Shown: positions 22,321-31,741, counted from the stretch's first letter. The stretch: DNA of 64,000 nt from Caprella mutica (GCA_947561585.1 CANNZV010000273.1:248001-312000); one strand, 5' to 3'. Numbers and translations: made by a program. Notes: generated from the sequence alone by a model not told the origin.

Positions 22321-22882
22321 TCTATAGCTATGACTTAAGTTGGAGGTCTGCATGAACAAATTGGGGGAATGTGTAAAATTTTCTTAATCTATTAATTACT
22401 TGTAGATCTTGGTTTTGACCTATTTGATGGTTCTTTCCATTTCTAATTCATTTCATCAATCTGTATCTGTTGAATCTCTCCACAATCCAAAACTGAATTC
22501 AAAGTATAAATATTTAGTTATGACTATATAGTATATATCAGTGGTTCTTAAGCTTTTTTTGCACACTCTTTGCTTTTCTCATGCATCCCCTGCATTGACA
22601 TTGTATTCCAATTAAATAGATTGAAAAGCTACAATTATTAAATTTGGTTGCTATATGAATTTTGATGATGGCAATTATACTCGTGTATATTCTGCATGAT
22701 GTTAACAGCAAGAACCAAACTTGTATGTAACATACATTATACAAGTCATACCAGTCACCCCCTATGAACATTCCAGACACCCCTTTGTGCTGCACACCCC
22801 ACTTCAAGAACCACTGCTATATATGTATATCTGACCAAATTATAAATTTCCAATTTCATGTTTAATATTGAAGATTATTATC

Positions 22883-23005
22883 CTGCAACTCGAGTGATGT
22901 GCTTATTCTAGCAACTCATGTGGATTGTTTAGGTACATTGATTTGGTGGGCAATAACCGTGCGTTCAATCTATAGATCAGAAGGCCCCGTAACTCTCCTA
23001 CATTA
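22883..23005 (+). ncRNA. H/ACA-like snoRNA HA1, copy 4 of 5
   Basis: The most diverged copy: GATGTGC for GATCTGC in the 5' hairpin bulge, GGTACATTGATTTGG in the hinge region, apical loop GATC-TATA-GATC, and lower stem CTCTCC. The ACATTG hinge and TACA end are unchanged; it ends TACATTA. Confidence 0.65.
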
Positions 23006-23902
23006 TCACAAGCTATGTTTTTCAAAGTTTAATACAGTTATACTACATATGCTCTATGAACTTTTCTCTAGCTGTCCAAAAGAATATGATTATATCTTAG
23101 GATTGTTCAATTTTAATAATTTCTCTAGATAACTTTGTAGGCTGCAGTATAAAAGAAAGTTTGATATTTCTGACTTAAGAAGTTAAATTGCTCCAAATTG
23201 TTATCTTGAATTCTCTAGGCAAATTGAATTGTAATTAATTGCTTCCATTAATACCTGGTTATTTCAAGTACAATGGTATAACTGAAGAATATCAATGCTT
23301 ATTTTATTTTTATAATGAATCTAATTCTTCAGTTAGATCACTCTATAGTTTGTTAATGTGTAACCATATTACCTCAAGTTTAAATTTAGATTAAATTTTA
23401 CTCAACTATTTTTAAGAATTTATATTGTTTTGTTTGTATAGTAGCCTAGTAGGTATATTTGTATGTTATTGATTTCCATTTTCTATATGGCCCTGTCTCA
23501 AAGTGTGGACAAAGTTGCTAGTATAATGGCAAATTTTGAGGGGCGAAAGAAGTTGAAAATCTGTAAATTAAAAGTAAATCACTCGTAAAGTAAAATAGTC
23601 TCAACAGATGCACATAATCAGACATGGAGCATAAGGATGTTTGAAAGTGTAAAATCTTCACTAGGATGTCAAATTTCTTAAAAGTAACCTAAATATGGTG
23701 AACTGGATTCTTTTTCTCTCTAAACTGGTAACTTACCTACCACACCACACTTGAAAACATGGTATATGGTATCTACTTATTTTCTGGTTTTGGGTTTAAG
23801 GGTTTCATAATTAATCAATCAATTTTCTTGCTTATAAGAAAATATATTTTGCACAGTTCTGCTTTGGTCTCAAAAACTACTTCTGAATAATTTTCACATG
23901 AC

Positions 23903-24025
23903 CTGCAACTCGAGTGATCTGCTTATTCTAGCAACTCATGTGGATTGTTTAGGAACATTGAATTGGTGGGCAATAACCGTGCGTTCGATCTTTAGATCAG
24001 AAGGCCCCGTAACCCTCCTACATTG
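23903..24025 (+). ncRNA. H/ACA-like snoRNA HA1, copy 5 of 5
   Basis: Identical to copy 1 through nearly the whole RNA and ends TACATTG. It lies about 90 nt upstream of the acceptor that precedes the RpS10 start codon. Five copies in one intron is unusual, because animal snoRNAs normally sit one per intron; either small untranslated exons separate them or only some are processed. Confidence 0.7.
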
Positions 24026-24121
24026 CTTCACCTTCATTGTTCATTTGTACTAATAATTTTCAACGGACTTTGGTTTTAATTTGTCCTTTATTCATTTGCA
24101 GGTTAAACAAACTCAGCCAAA

Positions 24122-24936
24122 ATGTTGATGAGCAAAGCCAACAAAATAGCTATTTACGAGCACCTCTTCAAAGAGGGAGTTCTCGTTGCAGAGAAGGACA
24201 TGTTCCTCCCAAAACACCCTGAACTGCAGAATGTCCCCAACCTACACGTTGTGAAGACACTTCAGTCTCTGAAGTCTCGTGGATTTGTTGAGGAGAATTT
24301 CGCTTGGCGTCACTATTACTGGAGACTGACAAATGAGGGAATTCAATACCTGAGGGATTTCCTCCATCTCCCAGCTGAGGTTAGTATTATAGGAATGAAT
24401 CAATATTTTGACTGATTCTAGTTAATTTGTTATTTACTTTCATTGATTTGTCAGCCTCATTTAGATATTAGTTCTCCTATTTCAAATCATGTTTGTTAAT
24501 GATGAAACTAGCTGTATTGGAGTGACTGATGAATTCTAGTTCTAATTTCAGTGGCTATTAAATACATATCCCAATAACCATGATATCTTTCAGATCGTCC
24601 CTGCCACCCTCAAGAAGCAACAACCCAGATCCACTGCTCCCGGAGGCAGAATGGGAGGTGGAGATGCCCGTACCCCAAGAGAATATGGCAACCGTGGTGG
24701 TTCCGACAAAGATGCCTACAGACGCTCCAATGCTGGCCCAGACAAGACTGCTGATGCTGGTGCAGGTGCTAGCAATATGGAATTCGTAAGTTCATTTGCT
24801 CTACTATTTCTGATAATTTATTAGCTGTTTACTACTTGAAACGATGCAATTAAATTTACCAAAAGTGTATTTACTTACATGATGCTTCTCTTTCTTTCAG
24901 AGAGGAATGGGCAGAGGTGGTCCAAGGAAACAATAA
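24122..24936 (+). CDS. 40S ribosomal protein S10 (eS10), three coding exons
   Basis: Encodes the small-subunit ribosomal protein eS10, which sits in the 40S head/beak. Coding exons are 24122-24379, 24594-24785 and 24901-24936, joined by GTTAGT/TTTCAG and GTAAGT/TTTCAG introns, giving 161 residues, the usual animal length. Exon one starts [20 protein letters not shown] and contains the highly conserved [19 protein letters not shown] and [20 protein letters not shown] blocks, the winged-helix core. Exon two continues [20 protein letters not shown] and the Gly/Arg-rich SDKDAYRRS region; exon three ends [11 protein letters not shown]. The start is fixed by homology and by the upstream acceptor 20 bp before ATG. 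An AATAAA overlaps the stop region (24931-24936). The long 5' intron hosts the HA1 RNAs. Confidence 0.97.
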
Positions 24937-25096
24937 ATTCCTTCGAAATGAACTATCTTTTTTATTATCCTACCAAATTATTAAATTCTTGTTTTAGAGA
25001 CCCAGAGGTAAAATTAGAATAGATTAGGAATCCATCCTGATGTTCAATCCAAGTAAGTTATTTCTCTATACTGAATTAACATAGGTTGTTTCTATT

Positions 25097-25156
25097 TTTA
25101 ATGACGATTTACCTCCAGATGGTTGTTCTCAAAGGTTGGTTGAGGCACTGATAACA
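25097..25156 (+). ncRNA. Candidate box C/D snoRNA CD14 just downstream of RpS10
   Basis: C-like box ATGACGA (one base off RTGATGA) and D box CTGA at 25148-25151. It lies between a strong donor (AAGTAAGTTA, GT at 25053) and a possible acceptor AG at 25217-25218, so D-to-splice-site distance would be 67 nt as in the other C/D introns here. The acceptor lacks a pyrimidine tract, which lowers confidence. No rRNA match noticed. Confidence 0.35.
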
Positions 25157-25332
25157 AATTTGATGGATAAATGCATCGGTTTGGAGATCACATGAAAAAA
25201 AAGTTATGGAAATGAAAGATTGAACATTGACACCAATTATTTATGGTAAGAATCAAAGTAATAATATTAGAAATTTCATATGGTGAAGTCTTCCCCCATT
25301 ATTTTTTTCTATTTTATCCTCCATTTGGTGAT

Positions 25333-25459
25333 TATTTGCATTGTGGAATTCCACATAACAATAGTTATGTGGCCAAAAGCATTGCTAGAACAGATCAGGA
25401 TATACTTGCCTTTTTTGATAGAGCTGGTGTTTCTCAGCTCTGGTAAATATCCTATAACT
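25333..25459 (+). ncRNA. H/ACA snoRNA HA2, copy 1 of 3
   Basis: 5' hairpin with a perfect 9 bp upper stem CCACATAAC/GTTATGTGG (loop AATA), H box AGAACA (25388-25393), then a 3' hairpin with perfect 7 bp lower stem AGGATAT/ATATCCT and upper stem AGAGCTG/CAGCTCT separated by a pocket loop. The 3' box reads ATA here (CTATAACT), whereas copy 2 has the canonical ACA. Both forms occur in H/ACA RNAs. It lies in the gap between RpS10 and the first host exon of unit A. Pseudouridylation target not predicted. Confidence 0.85.
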
Positions 25460-26047
25460 TTTTCTCTATTCTATATTGATGAATTAGCATCCTGAAAATG
25501 CAATGAAAACTTTGAATCGTGCCATAATTCTCTTAGAAATTTTAAACCAACCTCCAGGTAGAATTTTTTTCAAAATTTAATGCTTGCAATAGAGTAGTGT
25601 CCAAAGTTTTTATCACAAATTAGTCCCATTGTGAAGTAGAACCTAATTGCTAAAAATTGTGGCAAGTATTTTAGTAACAAATCTTCAATGTTGATTGATA
25701 GAATTGAAATTATTTTAACAATTTAATGAATTTAATTTGGAATGAATATTCAAATAGTTGAACACCTATACTCTCTTGAAAACTATACTCTCCCTATTGT
25801 ATTTAGATGGGTATGAATAGATTGAATCAGGTAATTCTTATGGCAAAAATCATAAAATAGGTTAGATATTAATGGTAGATCAAAGATAGTTGGTGATGGA
25901 ATTGTATAGTCTTAAGAAAATTAACTAACATCTCTTAATACATAATGGTTCCCTCGCGTTCTGAAACCATAAACTAGTGCAAATCGTGTACTAGTAACTA
26001 TATTATTAGGAGCAAAATATTTAACCCCATAATTTTGCTTTTTTCAG
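25460..26047. other. Region between HA2 and the first recognised exon of unit A
   Basis: AT-rich and non-coding. It ends in the acceptor TTTGCTTTTTTCAG of the first shared exon. No clear promoter could be picked out; unit A may therefore be transcribed as a continuation of the RpS10 unit. Confidence 0.4.
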
Positions 26048-26275
26048 GTTAACGTCACACCGAAACTAACAGTACTAAAATAAGGATCAAATATAAATTT
26101 CAAGTCTTGACAAATATGAAAGAATTTATATATTTCAAAGAGGAAATTACCACCATATAGCTATATGATATAAACTGTGCCACATTCTCAAACGTGGATA
26201 CCTTGAGACTCCCTGCCTACATGAGATGGTGCAGATGGTGAGAATTTAGATCATTGCCAATGATTATATGTGTAT

Positions 26276-26347
26276 CATCATGATGATAACAGTTTAGACT
26301 GAAATACTGATGTCACACTCACTAAGACTTCCATGACACTGAAAAGA
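26276..26347 (+). ncRNA. C/D snoRNA CD1, unit A copy 1
   Basis: C box ATGATGA (26280-26286), D' CTGA, C' TGATG, D box CTGA (26339-26342), 66 nt before the acceptor. The element upstream of D, GACTTCCATGACA, is complementary to CATGGAAGTC, a stretch of 28S rRNA as I recall it; it would direct a 2'-O-methylation there. Identity of the 28S site is from memory. Confidence 0.88.
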
Positions 26348-26490
26348 TGTTGCTTAGCTGTCTCTTTTTGCAGTGTTTTCTCTTTCTAAAAGATATTCTC
26401 TCTTGCAGAAATGTATTATAATGACTGCTCTACTTTTGGATCTAGTGATATCTGGTGAGTGAAAGTTAATGCTAGAGTTACATGTATATT

Positions 26491-26563
26491 TGTCATGATG
26501 ATAATAGTATAGACTGAGCCTAGTGATGCCAAACACACTTAGACTTCCATGACACTGAACAAT
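26491..26563 (+). ncRNA. C/D snoRNA CD1, unit A copy 2
   Basis: C ATGATGA (26495-26501), D CTGA (26555-26558), 66 nt before the next acceptor. Same D-box guide GACTTCCATGACA as its neighbour but a different first half (TAGTATAGACTGAGCC), so D guide function is shared and any D' function has diverged. Confidence 0.88.
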
Positions 26564-26708
26564 AATGATAATCTTAGATCTCCATCTTCCCTTCACATTT
26601 CTAACTTTAGTTTTCTCTTGTAGTTATTCTGCAACAACTCTATCAGCAGTAAAGGAATAGTCTTTCTACGTCTGGGTAAGCATTTGTACTTCATTTAGCT
26701 CATTCATA

Positions 26709-26778
26709 TCATTATGATGCTTGTCATAGTTACTCTGAAAGTTTCTTAGAGATGATAACTTTATGTTTACTGATACTA
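26709..26778 (+). ncRNA. C/D snoRNA CD2, unit A
   Basis: C box ATGATGC (last base off consensus), D' CTGA (26735-26738), C' GATGATA, D CTGA (26770-26773), 63 nt before the acceptor. GTCATAGTTACT directly upstream of D' is complementary to AGTAACTATGAC, a conserved 28S segment (from memory, just before CTCTCTTAAGG), so it probably guides 2'-O-methylation of an A in that stretch. Confidence 0.87.
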
Positions 26779-26898
26779 TTCAGTTACAGCTTTTCTTATC
26801 AAAGATTACCACTTCTAAGCTGATTTTCTTTTGCAGTTCTACCACCGACTGACTGCTGCATGTTGTTTCTTTGGAGGTAAGTCACTACTTATCTAAAT

Positions 26899-27030
26899 AG
26901 TTGCAGTTCTTCGGACATACATGCAGCACTCACTGCTGTATGATGTTATTCACATGAATCTGCTATATCATAGGGAGCAGAACAGCTAGTGCTCTCATAC
27001 GAGACTTCTTTCCAAACGCTCCCAACATTT
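26899..27030 (+). ncRNA. H/ACA snoRNA HA3, unit A
   Basis: 5' hairpin with a 9 bp apical stem CATGCAGCA/TGCTGTATG and a short GCAG/CTGC lower stem; H box ATATCA (26965-26970). 3' hairpin closed by GGGAGC/GCTCCC with apical TCTC/GAGA and a roomy internal loop; ACA (27025-27027) three bases from the end. Target not predicted. Confidence 0.82.
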
Positions 27031-27272
27031 ACCTGCATGCAATAATTGAATAAATGAACATAGGCCTAATTGTTAATATATCTGAAATGTTGATACCTAA
27101 TGGTTACATTCACAGAAATCAGATGTGTAGTGGTATATAAAAGATATTCTCTCTTGCAGAAATGCGTAAGGCCTTCACACTACTTTTGGATGCCTTCAAG
27201 TACAGCAATGAGATGTACTCGCTATTCATAGTTAATATGGTAAGATTTGTTCAATATATTATCTTTGTAGTT

Positions 27273-27343
27273 CATTATGATGATTCTAGAGTTCAAATGA
27301 ACTATTCTGACGTCTGATGACACTCTAGGGCGGACTGAAATGC
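27273..27343 (+). ncRNA. C/D snoRNA CD3, unit A copy 1
   Basis: C ATGATGA (27277-27283), D' CTGA, C' TGATGA, D CTGA (27335-27338), 65 nt before the acceptor. The D guide CACTCTAGGGCGGA shares TCTAGGGCGGA with the paralogue at 34.3 kb; I do not recognise its rRNA target. Confidence 0.87.
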
Positions 27344-27483
27344 TTCTTTTATAACCTTTTTCTTTCTAATTTTGTGGGACTTATATAATTTCTTTCTTTA
27401 CAGATCACCTGCAAAATTAGGAAACATTGGATTGAGCTGAACTTCAAGTGAGTTTCCGCATCTAATTCCTTATTTTATTACTA

Positions 27484-27549
27484 TTAATGATGAATGGTTA
27501 CTTCTGAACATTTCTGTTGATATGTTAACATGCATGGCTCTGACACAAC
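27484..27549 (+). ncRNA. C/D snoRNA CD4, unit A copy 1 (18S guide)
   Basis: C ATGATGA (27488-27494), D' CTGA, C' TGATATG, D CTGA (27541-27544), 69 nt before the acceptor. ACATGCATGGCT directly upstream of D is complementary over 12 nt to AGCCATGCATGT near the 5' end of 18S rRNA, a nearly universal sequence. The rule of the fifth base upstream of D points to the A of AGCCA. This is the most amplified C/D family in the window (nine copies). Confidence 0.9.
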
Positions 27550-27720
27550 AATAATTGAAATGTTCATATTATTCATTAAAATTATGTTCTAATAGATTTA
27601 TTTTCAATTACAGAATCCCCGGATGAGAAGATTTATGAAAAAATTCTTTTGCGAACAGGGGCAGCTGGATATGTCTTGTTTGAGGTAATTTATTCATGGT
27701 GATAGTTTCAGTTCTCTATT

Positions 27721-27786
27721 TAAGATGATGAATGGTTACTTCTGAACATTACTGTTGATATGTTAACATGCATGGCTCTGACACAA
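27721..27786 (+). ncRNA. C/D snoRNA CD4, unit A copy 2
   Basis: ATGATGA (27725-27731), CTGA (27778-27781), 70 nt before the acceptor, same 12 nt 18S guide. The copy lies in a local duplication of exon plus intron; the exon 27852-27922 repeats 27614-27684 almost exactly. Confidence 0.9.
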
Positions 27787-27957
27787 CAATAATTGAAATG
27801 TTCATATTATTCATTAAAATTATGTTCTAATAGATTTATTTTCAATTACAGAATCCCCGGATGAGAAGATTTATGAAAAAATTCTTTTGCGAACAGGGGC
27901 AGCTGGATATGTCTGGTTTGAGGTAATTTTTTTATTGTAATAGTTTCAGTTCTATTT

Positions 27958-28023
27958 TAAGATGATGAATGGTTACTTCTGAACATTACTGTTGATATGT
28001 TAACATGCATGGCTCTGACTTAT
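27958..28023 (+). ncRNA. C/D snoRNA CD4, unit A copy 3
   Basis: ATGATGA (27962-27968), CTGA (28015-28018), 66 nt before the acceptor, same guide. It is followed by a different exon (28085-28135). Confidence 0.9.
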
Positions 28024-28349
28024 ATTCACTACAAATCTAAACTATATGTTGTGATTGATTTTAACAATAATTTTCCATTTGCAGGTCTTGTAGTTTCTAT
28101 CCCTATTGGAGCAGATGAATAAGGATATATCTAAGGTGAGCAACTTTACTCAACTCATTTGGTTAGTACTTATCGAGTAGAGAATTGCAGAACTCTTCTG
28201 TTTTCACCATTTACTAATTCATGATATAAATTATTGGCTTACACCATTAAATTTACTATACTATTGCATTTGCTACTAAATTTACAATAGTAACTAATAG
28301 TTCGTTGCAAACTCTACTCTCTAAAGTACCTACCAAATCCTAGTTTTCC

Positions 28350-28415
28350 ATTTATGATGAGACTAAGACTAGAGTCTCAGAATAATAATGATCAGATAAT
28401 ATCTTGCTGAACCAA
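28350..28415 (+). ncRNA. C/D snoRNA CD5, unit A copy 1
   Basis: C ATGATGA (28354-28360), degenerate D' CAGA, C' ATGATCA, D CTGA (28407-28410), 68 nt before the acceptor. AGACTAGAGTC upstream of D' is complementary to GACTCTAGTCT of 28S (from memory, in GAGCTTGACTCTAGTCTGGC). Confidence 0.87.
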
Positions 28416-28546
28416 CTTGTTCATCATCTGTACCATTCTGTTAATGTACCCCTACTCACCTGTACCATCATCTTTCAGACATGTGCTGATTGGTCAGTCG
28501 TTCACAGCACTACTAAAGTCAAAGGGTGAGTTTCTAATTGTTCATC

Positions 28547-28674
28547 CTGCACCTCACAAGAAGGATATGTCATTTACCATGCATATCTTTAGCAGTTGTG
28601 TGCTAGACGAAACATTCATCATACGGTTATACTGATGTGCTGTGGCACATTATTGTCTGTTTGATGGTACAAGC
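28547..28674 (+). ncRNA. H/ACA snoRNA HA4, unit A
   Basis: 5' hairpin with a 9 bp stem AAGGATATG/CATATCTTT (one G-U) and CACAA/TTGTG below it. H box AGACGA (28605-28610; AGACTA in units B and C, both fit ANANNA). 3' hairpin has CATCA/TGATG below, ATGTGC/GCACAT above, pocket loops between, and ACA (28669-28671) then AGC. Confidence 0.85.
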
Positions 28675-29042
28675 ATTTCTTTATCACATTTGTTATGATT
28701 TGACTTGTGAAGTTTCTATCAATTGTGCTGACTAGACTGTTTTAGTACAATATCAGTCTCCGTGCTAGTTCACCTCGAGTGTTGCTGTTAGTAGCATAGG
28801 AAAAATGATAATAAAAGTTCAGATCTTACAGAACTGTATCTATTTTTTTAAATATTCCTTGAGAATTTTTCAAAGCGTTAATCTTATTTGATAGTATCGC
28901 ATCTCTTTATTGGAAGATGGTCTTTTGTATCGAAATAATGAAGTTATTATAAAATCATTCCACAAATGTCACGTCACTTCAGAAATGTGTCGCTCAGATG
29001 AATATAATGTTTTTCAGTGCGTGTATTTTTAGATTTAATTCG

Positions 29043-29162
29043 GAAGCACTGTTAGAAGGATCTGAACTACCGTTTAAGTCTGTGCATATGTGCCAAATCT
29101 ATTCACAATCGTGCTGCTGTGCCAAGTCTCAATGAGAATTGCGAGTGGAGGATGGTACAGAA
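29043..29162 (+). ncRNA. Candidate H/ACA RNA HA5, unit A
   Basis: Two possible hairpins (GCAC/GTGC around CTGAAC/GTTTAAG; CACAAT/ATTGCGAGTG with TCTCA/TGAGA) and a GGTACA end with ACA three bases from the inferred 3' terminus. No clean ANANNA hinge is visible, so this is weaker than the other H/ACA calls. Conserved in all three units. Confidence 0.45.
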
Positions 29163-29348
29163 ATAATTTTAATATTTGTGCTATAATAACTTAACTTTTT
29201 ATCATCTTAACTAAATCATAATTTATCATTCTATCTAATTTCAGAAGCTGAATGATCAGAGCTACCACGTTAAACAGCTTCAATTCCAGACTGATAAAGA
29301 GCCTGGTAAGCATGCTTAATATTAGCTAGAAAATCTGTTTAAAGGACT

Positions 29349-29414
29349 AATTCTGATGATACTAAGATAGGGACATCTGATAACCATGATTATTTATCAA
29401 TATCGCTGATATAT
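29349..29414 (+). ncRNA. C/D snoRNA CD6, unit A copy 1
   Basis: C box CTGATGA (C instead of purine at position 1), D' CTGA, C' ATGATTA, D CTGA (29406-29409), 67 nt before the acceptor. AGATAGGGACA upstream of D' is complementary to TGTCCCTATCT of 28S (from memory). Confidence 0.86.
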
Positions 29415-29571
29415 TTCATTTAGTTGCTTATCCTTTTCTATCAGTGTTTTGTATTAAACTAGTTTTCTATTTTCAGTTGTACTCCCAAGTTCTGTCTCTT
29501 CTAATCTGTAATCATGGAAAACTTCATTGGTAAGTTAATTATAATATCTTAGCTGTGATATGAAATATAGC

Positions 29572-29636
29572 CTTACTGATGAATATCTGTAGCAGATACC
29601 TCATGTTGAGACAATGGTTGCAACTCTCTGACATTT
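29572..29636 (+). ncRNA. C/D snoRNA CD7, unit A copy 1
   Basis: C box CTGATGA (29576-29582), D CTGA (29628-29631), 69 nt before the acceptor. Putative guide GACAATGGTTGCAACT before D; target not recognised. The unit C copy has the canonical GTGATGA, which supports the C-box assignment. Confidence 0.82.
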
Positions 29637-29768
29637 CTTGAAGTGTCACTAGTTTCAGAATGTTGTTCTCTTTTTTAACTTTCTCTTTTTCTCTCTTCAG
29701 GACAAATACAAGCAACCAAGCAGCTGCTGTTTCTTCTTGTGCTGGTGAGTAGCCATCCAAGCAGCAGT

Positions 29769-29894
29769 GTTGCCAATTTACCTAGCTGGTGTGACCTTGT
29801 TGTCATTCCGGTTGTGAAATTGAGCAAAGAAAGAAGTGTGGACAGGCAGGAGGTTGTACATCAGGCAACCTGCTTTTCACGTCGACGTACACAA
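29769..29894 (+). ncRNA. H/ACA snoRNA HA6, unit A copy 1
   Basis: 5' hairpin lower stem CAATTT/AAATTG, upper CTGG..TGAC/GTCA..CCGG. Hinge AAAGAA. 3' hairpin GTGGAC/GTCGAC below and GGTTG/CAACC above. Ends TACACAA with ACA three bases from the end. The 3' hairpin is shared with family HA7, showing common descent. Confidence 0.8.
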
Positions 29895-30215
29895 TTTGAA
29901 TTTCCATGTAAACTCCTCAGAAGAGTGTTCATAAGTTGCGAGTTATTTTGGCAATTCAAATTAATGAATTATGTAACTGCCTGTTAAATATTTCAAATAT
30001 TGGACTCATATATTGCAATTTCATTTTTTAGTTTACTACATTTGTAATACGTTATAATTAAATATCTAATACTTTACCTTGAGACTAAAGTGTATTGTTA
30101 ATATCAATTTCAACAAATGAATTGGTCATCATTCGTGTTACCTTACCCTGAATCTATTTGAAAAAGTACATGTCGTTAGTTTTAGTGTGAAAATCATTCT
30201 CTCAGCTAAGAGATA

Positions 30216-30335
30216 AGCAAATTTACCTAACTGTTTTGAAAATATTACTTCAGTTGTAAAATTATGCTAGATAAAATAGTAGACCGGCAGGAGGTTGTAC
30301 CTGAGACAAGCTGCTAATCACGTCAACTGACATAC
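30216..30335 (+). ncRNA. H/ACA snoRNA HA7, unit A copy 1
   Basis: H box AGATAA (30269-30274). 3' hairpin GTAGAC/GTCAAC below and GGTTGT/ACAA(G)C above, the last pair disturbed here (CAAGCTGC versus CAACCTGC elsewhere). ACA at 30330-30332. 5' hairpin begins GCAAATTTACC as in HA6. Confidence 0.78.
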
Positions 30336-30541
30336 AAAGTACCATTCGATTAGCAATGCATTGACTAATTATTTAAAAATTGCTCAAACCTAATATTTAT
30401 TTTCTCTTACAGTTTTTCTACTTCCTCTCAATGACTGCAGTTAAATAAGTAATAAAGTTAAGAACAGCACTCATCTCCTCAATTATCACAAACAGTAAGT
30501 ATATTAAAAATTAACGTAACAACCTTAATTATCATGATTAT

Positions 30542-30602
30542 ATAAATGAATGTCATAGTTACCCTGAACACCCTGATGCTAATACCATAAAATATGATCA
30601 TT
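30542..30602 (+). ncRNA. Degenerate C/D RNA CD2b, unit A
   Basis: C-like ATGAATG, D' CTGA preceded by GTCATAGTTACC (same 28S-complementary core as CD2), C' TGATG, and a D-like ATGA at 30594-30597 that lies 67 nt before the acceptor, the spacing of true D boxes here. Either a diverged functional guide or a decaying paralogue of CD2. Confidence 0.45.
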
Positions 30603-30745
30603 AAGTATTTTACCTCTCTGTTGATTAGGAAAAGTAGTTATTAATGAATGTAATTTACTTTCAGGTGTTATGAAATTGTCCTAAAATCACTGAAGAGAAC
30701 TAATCTAAAGGTAATTCTACTTGCTTAGAAAGTAACTTTTTCAGT

Positions 30746-30806
30746 TTTAATGATGAGAAATGTCTCGTTCGTATGATCACAATGATTATAAAAGACTCTG
30801 AATTAC
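30746..30806 (+). ncRNA. C/D snoRNA CD8, unit A copy 1 (18S guide)
   Basis: C ATGATGA (30750-30756), D CTGA (30798-30801), 75 nt before the acceptor. GTCTCGTTCGT, followed by a degenerate D' ATGA, is complementary to ACGAACGAGAC of 18S rRNA (CGATAACGAACGAGACTCTGG, from memory). Confidence 0.85.
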
Positions 30807-30968
30807 ATAGAAATAGACTTTCTATATTTGATTGAATGTTGAAATTAGTTCCTTACCTGTCATTTTTTTCTTACAGGTATTTTGATTGCTCGGAGAACAG
30901 TAAAACTTCTGAAGTATTATTCGCTACCTAAGGTAATTCAACTTATTTCAAATATGCTTCGTAAGTTT

Positions 30969-31029
30969 TTTAATGATGAGATATGTCTCGTTCGTATGAT
31001 CTCAATGATTACAATAGACTCTGATTGCA
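30969..31029 (+). ncRNA. C/D snoRNA CD8, unit A copy 2 (18S guide)
   Basis: C ATGATGA (30973-30979), D CTGA (31021-31024), 64 nt before the acceptor, same ACGAACGAGAC-directed element. It differs from copy 1 mainly in the second half (TCTCAATGATTACAATAG). Confidence 0.86.
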
Positions 31030-31508
31030 AAAGAAATAGACTTTCTATGTTTAAAAAGAACTTTTCTGAATATTTACTTTCGTTTCAGGTTTTTGGGATA
31101 TAGTCAGTCTGCATTCAAGAGAAAGTTTATAGCTTATGTGAGTATTATGGTATAATTAGTAGATTTAAACTAAATTAATGTAGCTAGATATGGATGAAGA
31201 TGCACTTATAGTTCAGACCAGTAATATCAATAACTTATTTGGCTGAAAATTAAACTTATTTTCTAAATCGGAAGCTTCAATTTAGACACTCCATGGTTCA
31301 GTTGCTCATTTTGTTGTGTGGCTGCTATCAATCATATATAAGTTTTTTAAATTTGCTTCAAATCTCTTAATTTACCATTAGTATTATGATACTAATATAT
31401 TAGTATCATAATACTCTTAGTGATATGATAATAATAGTATATGTGTGCATCTCTAGTCATGATCTGAAAGTGGCTCCTAGTACACTACCTCAATTTCAGT
31501 TATTTCTT

Positions 31509-31581
31509 TATCATGATGATATTTCCTTCTCAGCCAGACTAACTATGGTGGTCTGATTCAAGCTCAACAGGACTGACACAA
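31509..31581 (+). ncRNA. C/D snoRNA CD9, unit A copy 1
   Basis: C ATGATGA (31513-31519), D' CTGA, D CTGA (31573-31576), 71 nt before the acceptor. AAGCTCAACAGG upstream of D is complementary over 12 nt to CCTGTTGAGCTT of 28S (GACCCTGTTGAGCTTGAC, from memory). That segment is directly adjacent to the CD5 target. Confidence 0.9.
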
Positions 31582-31741
31582 ATTTAGCTTTTGTTATGTC
31601 TCTACAGTTAACAATTACTGATTTTTTTTCTATTTTCTCACCTGCAGTTCATGTACCTTCCGTCGCAGTGTCCTCTGAAACTTCTCAATACGTGATTGCT
31701 GCAACATATTTTGTGAGTACAGCCTCTTCTTATATTATGTT

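Noticed and set aside
22538..22807. 89-codon minus-strand frame between HA1 copies
   Set aside because: No similarity noticed, intronic, weak composition; considered chance.
28417..28635. 72-codon frame over the HA4 exon and snoRNA, repeated in all units
   Set aside because: Spans a splice donor and an H/ACA RNA; repetition reflects recent duplication, not coding selection.
28693..28735. Extra C/D candidate (ATGATTT ... CTGACTAG) after HA4
   Set aside because: C box is degenerate, altered further in unit C, too short, and far from any acceptor.
31408..31468. Second C/D candidate (ATATGATAA ... ATCTGAAA) before CD9
   Set aside because: Boxes are poor, spacing to a splice site does not fit, and the unit B counterpart is rearranged.
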